A stretch of 64,000 nt of DNA from positions 31,809,884 through 31,873,883 of the forward strand of contig CM074200.1 of assembly GCA_037179385.1 (NCBI GenBank), written 5' to 3'. Source of the stretch: Holothuria scabra (taxonomy: Eukaryota; Echinodermata; Holothuroidea; Aspidochirotida; Holothuriidae). Positions 63,607 through 64,000 of this stretch are shown one piece after another. The translations under genes and the position numbers were made by a program. Each line of letters starts with the position of its first letter. Within the stretch, counting starts at the first letter, position 1. Below the pieces are notes generated by a model. That model searched no databases and was not told where the DNA came from. It was given only the letters and a program-made list of their open reading frames with translations.

Positions 63607-64000
63607 CTATGAAAAAAAAAATGTTGAAAAGGAGGAAATGAGGTACGAATAAAAAAGTGAGGGAGCTATGCAAAAATGTTTTAAAAATATATGCAATAGT
63701 TATGATGAATCTTTGACCACTACAGAAACGATGATAAATTGGTTACATTTTATGCGCTGATGTTGCTTGACTTTGGTTTTATTGTTTTTTCAGTATGAAG
63801 CTACTTCGGCAAACCTTTTCCTTTCCTAAATCATCAGACAAAATTATTCCTTTAATAATGATACAATAGAATTCTCTGCTTGTAAAGTTAAGGATGGCTG
63901 AAGTTTTCCTACAAAATTTATAACCTGAATGGTTCTGACTGGGCATTGCAGTTCTAGCCATTTTCCAAGTAATTTAATAAGAAATTGATGGAGAAATGGA

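Noticed and set aside
1..64000. CRISPR arrays, operons or a prokaryotic defence system
   Set aside because: The window has no regular spaced repeats, no dense coding and no ribosome-binding-site-led genes; spliced genes and MITEs mark it as animal DNA.

Overview
This is an animal nuclear genomic window: AT-rich, intron-rich, full of short terminal-inverted-repeat elements, with no bacterial-type gene packing. The best lineage clue is a kisspeptin-type neuropeptide precursor on the + strand (coding exons 39047-39134 and 43087-43535). It encodes a 178-residue prepropeptide with two Leu-Pro-Phe-Gly amidation sites and an N-terminal Cys pair in the long peptide. That layout points to an echinoderm, most likely a sea cucumber (Holothuroidea); the species assignment is an inference.

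A second multi-exon gene is read on the - strand at the right end (visible exons 63571-63606, 61161-61244, 56606-56650, 52310-52413). Every visible junction is phase 1, and the joined frame stays open for 88 residues to a stop. The product is acidic with several KR sites and one Phe-Gly-Arg, so it looks like a secreted peptide precursor. I do not recognise the family; its first exon(s), including any signal peptide, lie beyond the right edge. The two genes converge (tail to tail), about 8.8 kb apart.

The rest of the window is intergenic or intronic DNA. Several repeat families recur inside it: two piggyBac-like 250-bp MITEs (4.7 and 5.0 kb); a 133-bp GCACTG MITE (6.7, 21.1, 37.0 kb); a long-TIR family of about 450 bp (9.7, 16.0, 62.8 kb); a 170-bp near-perfect palindrome (12.5 kb); a CACTTTGTAA MITE (26.3, 56.3 kb, fragment 55.5 kb); a TTTTAAAGGGCC element (28.7, 32.1 kb); a TATAGACC MITE (45.4 kb); a 1.4-kb element whose ends are arrays of a 20-bp unit (53.7-55.1 kb); and a 3.05-kb TAA-flanked element with decayed coding sequence (57.1-60.1 kb). 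A 47-nt copy of the 5' end of U2 snRNA sits at 29.83 kb. I found no CRISPR array, no convincing tRNA or rRNA gene, no intact transposase or reverse transcriptase and no viral gene. Almost all open frames of 60-150 codons are chance frames in AT-rich DNA.
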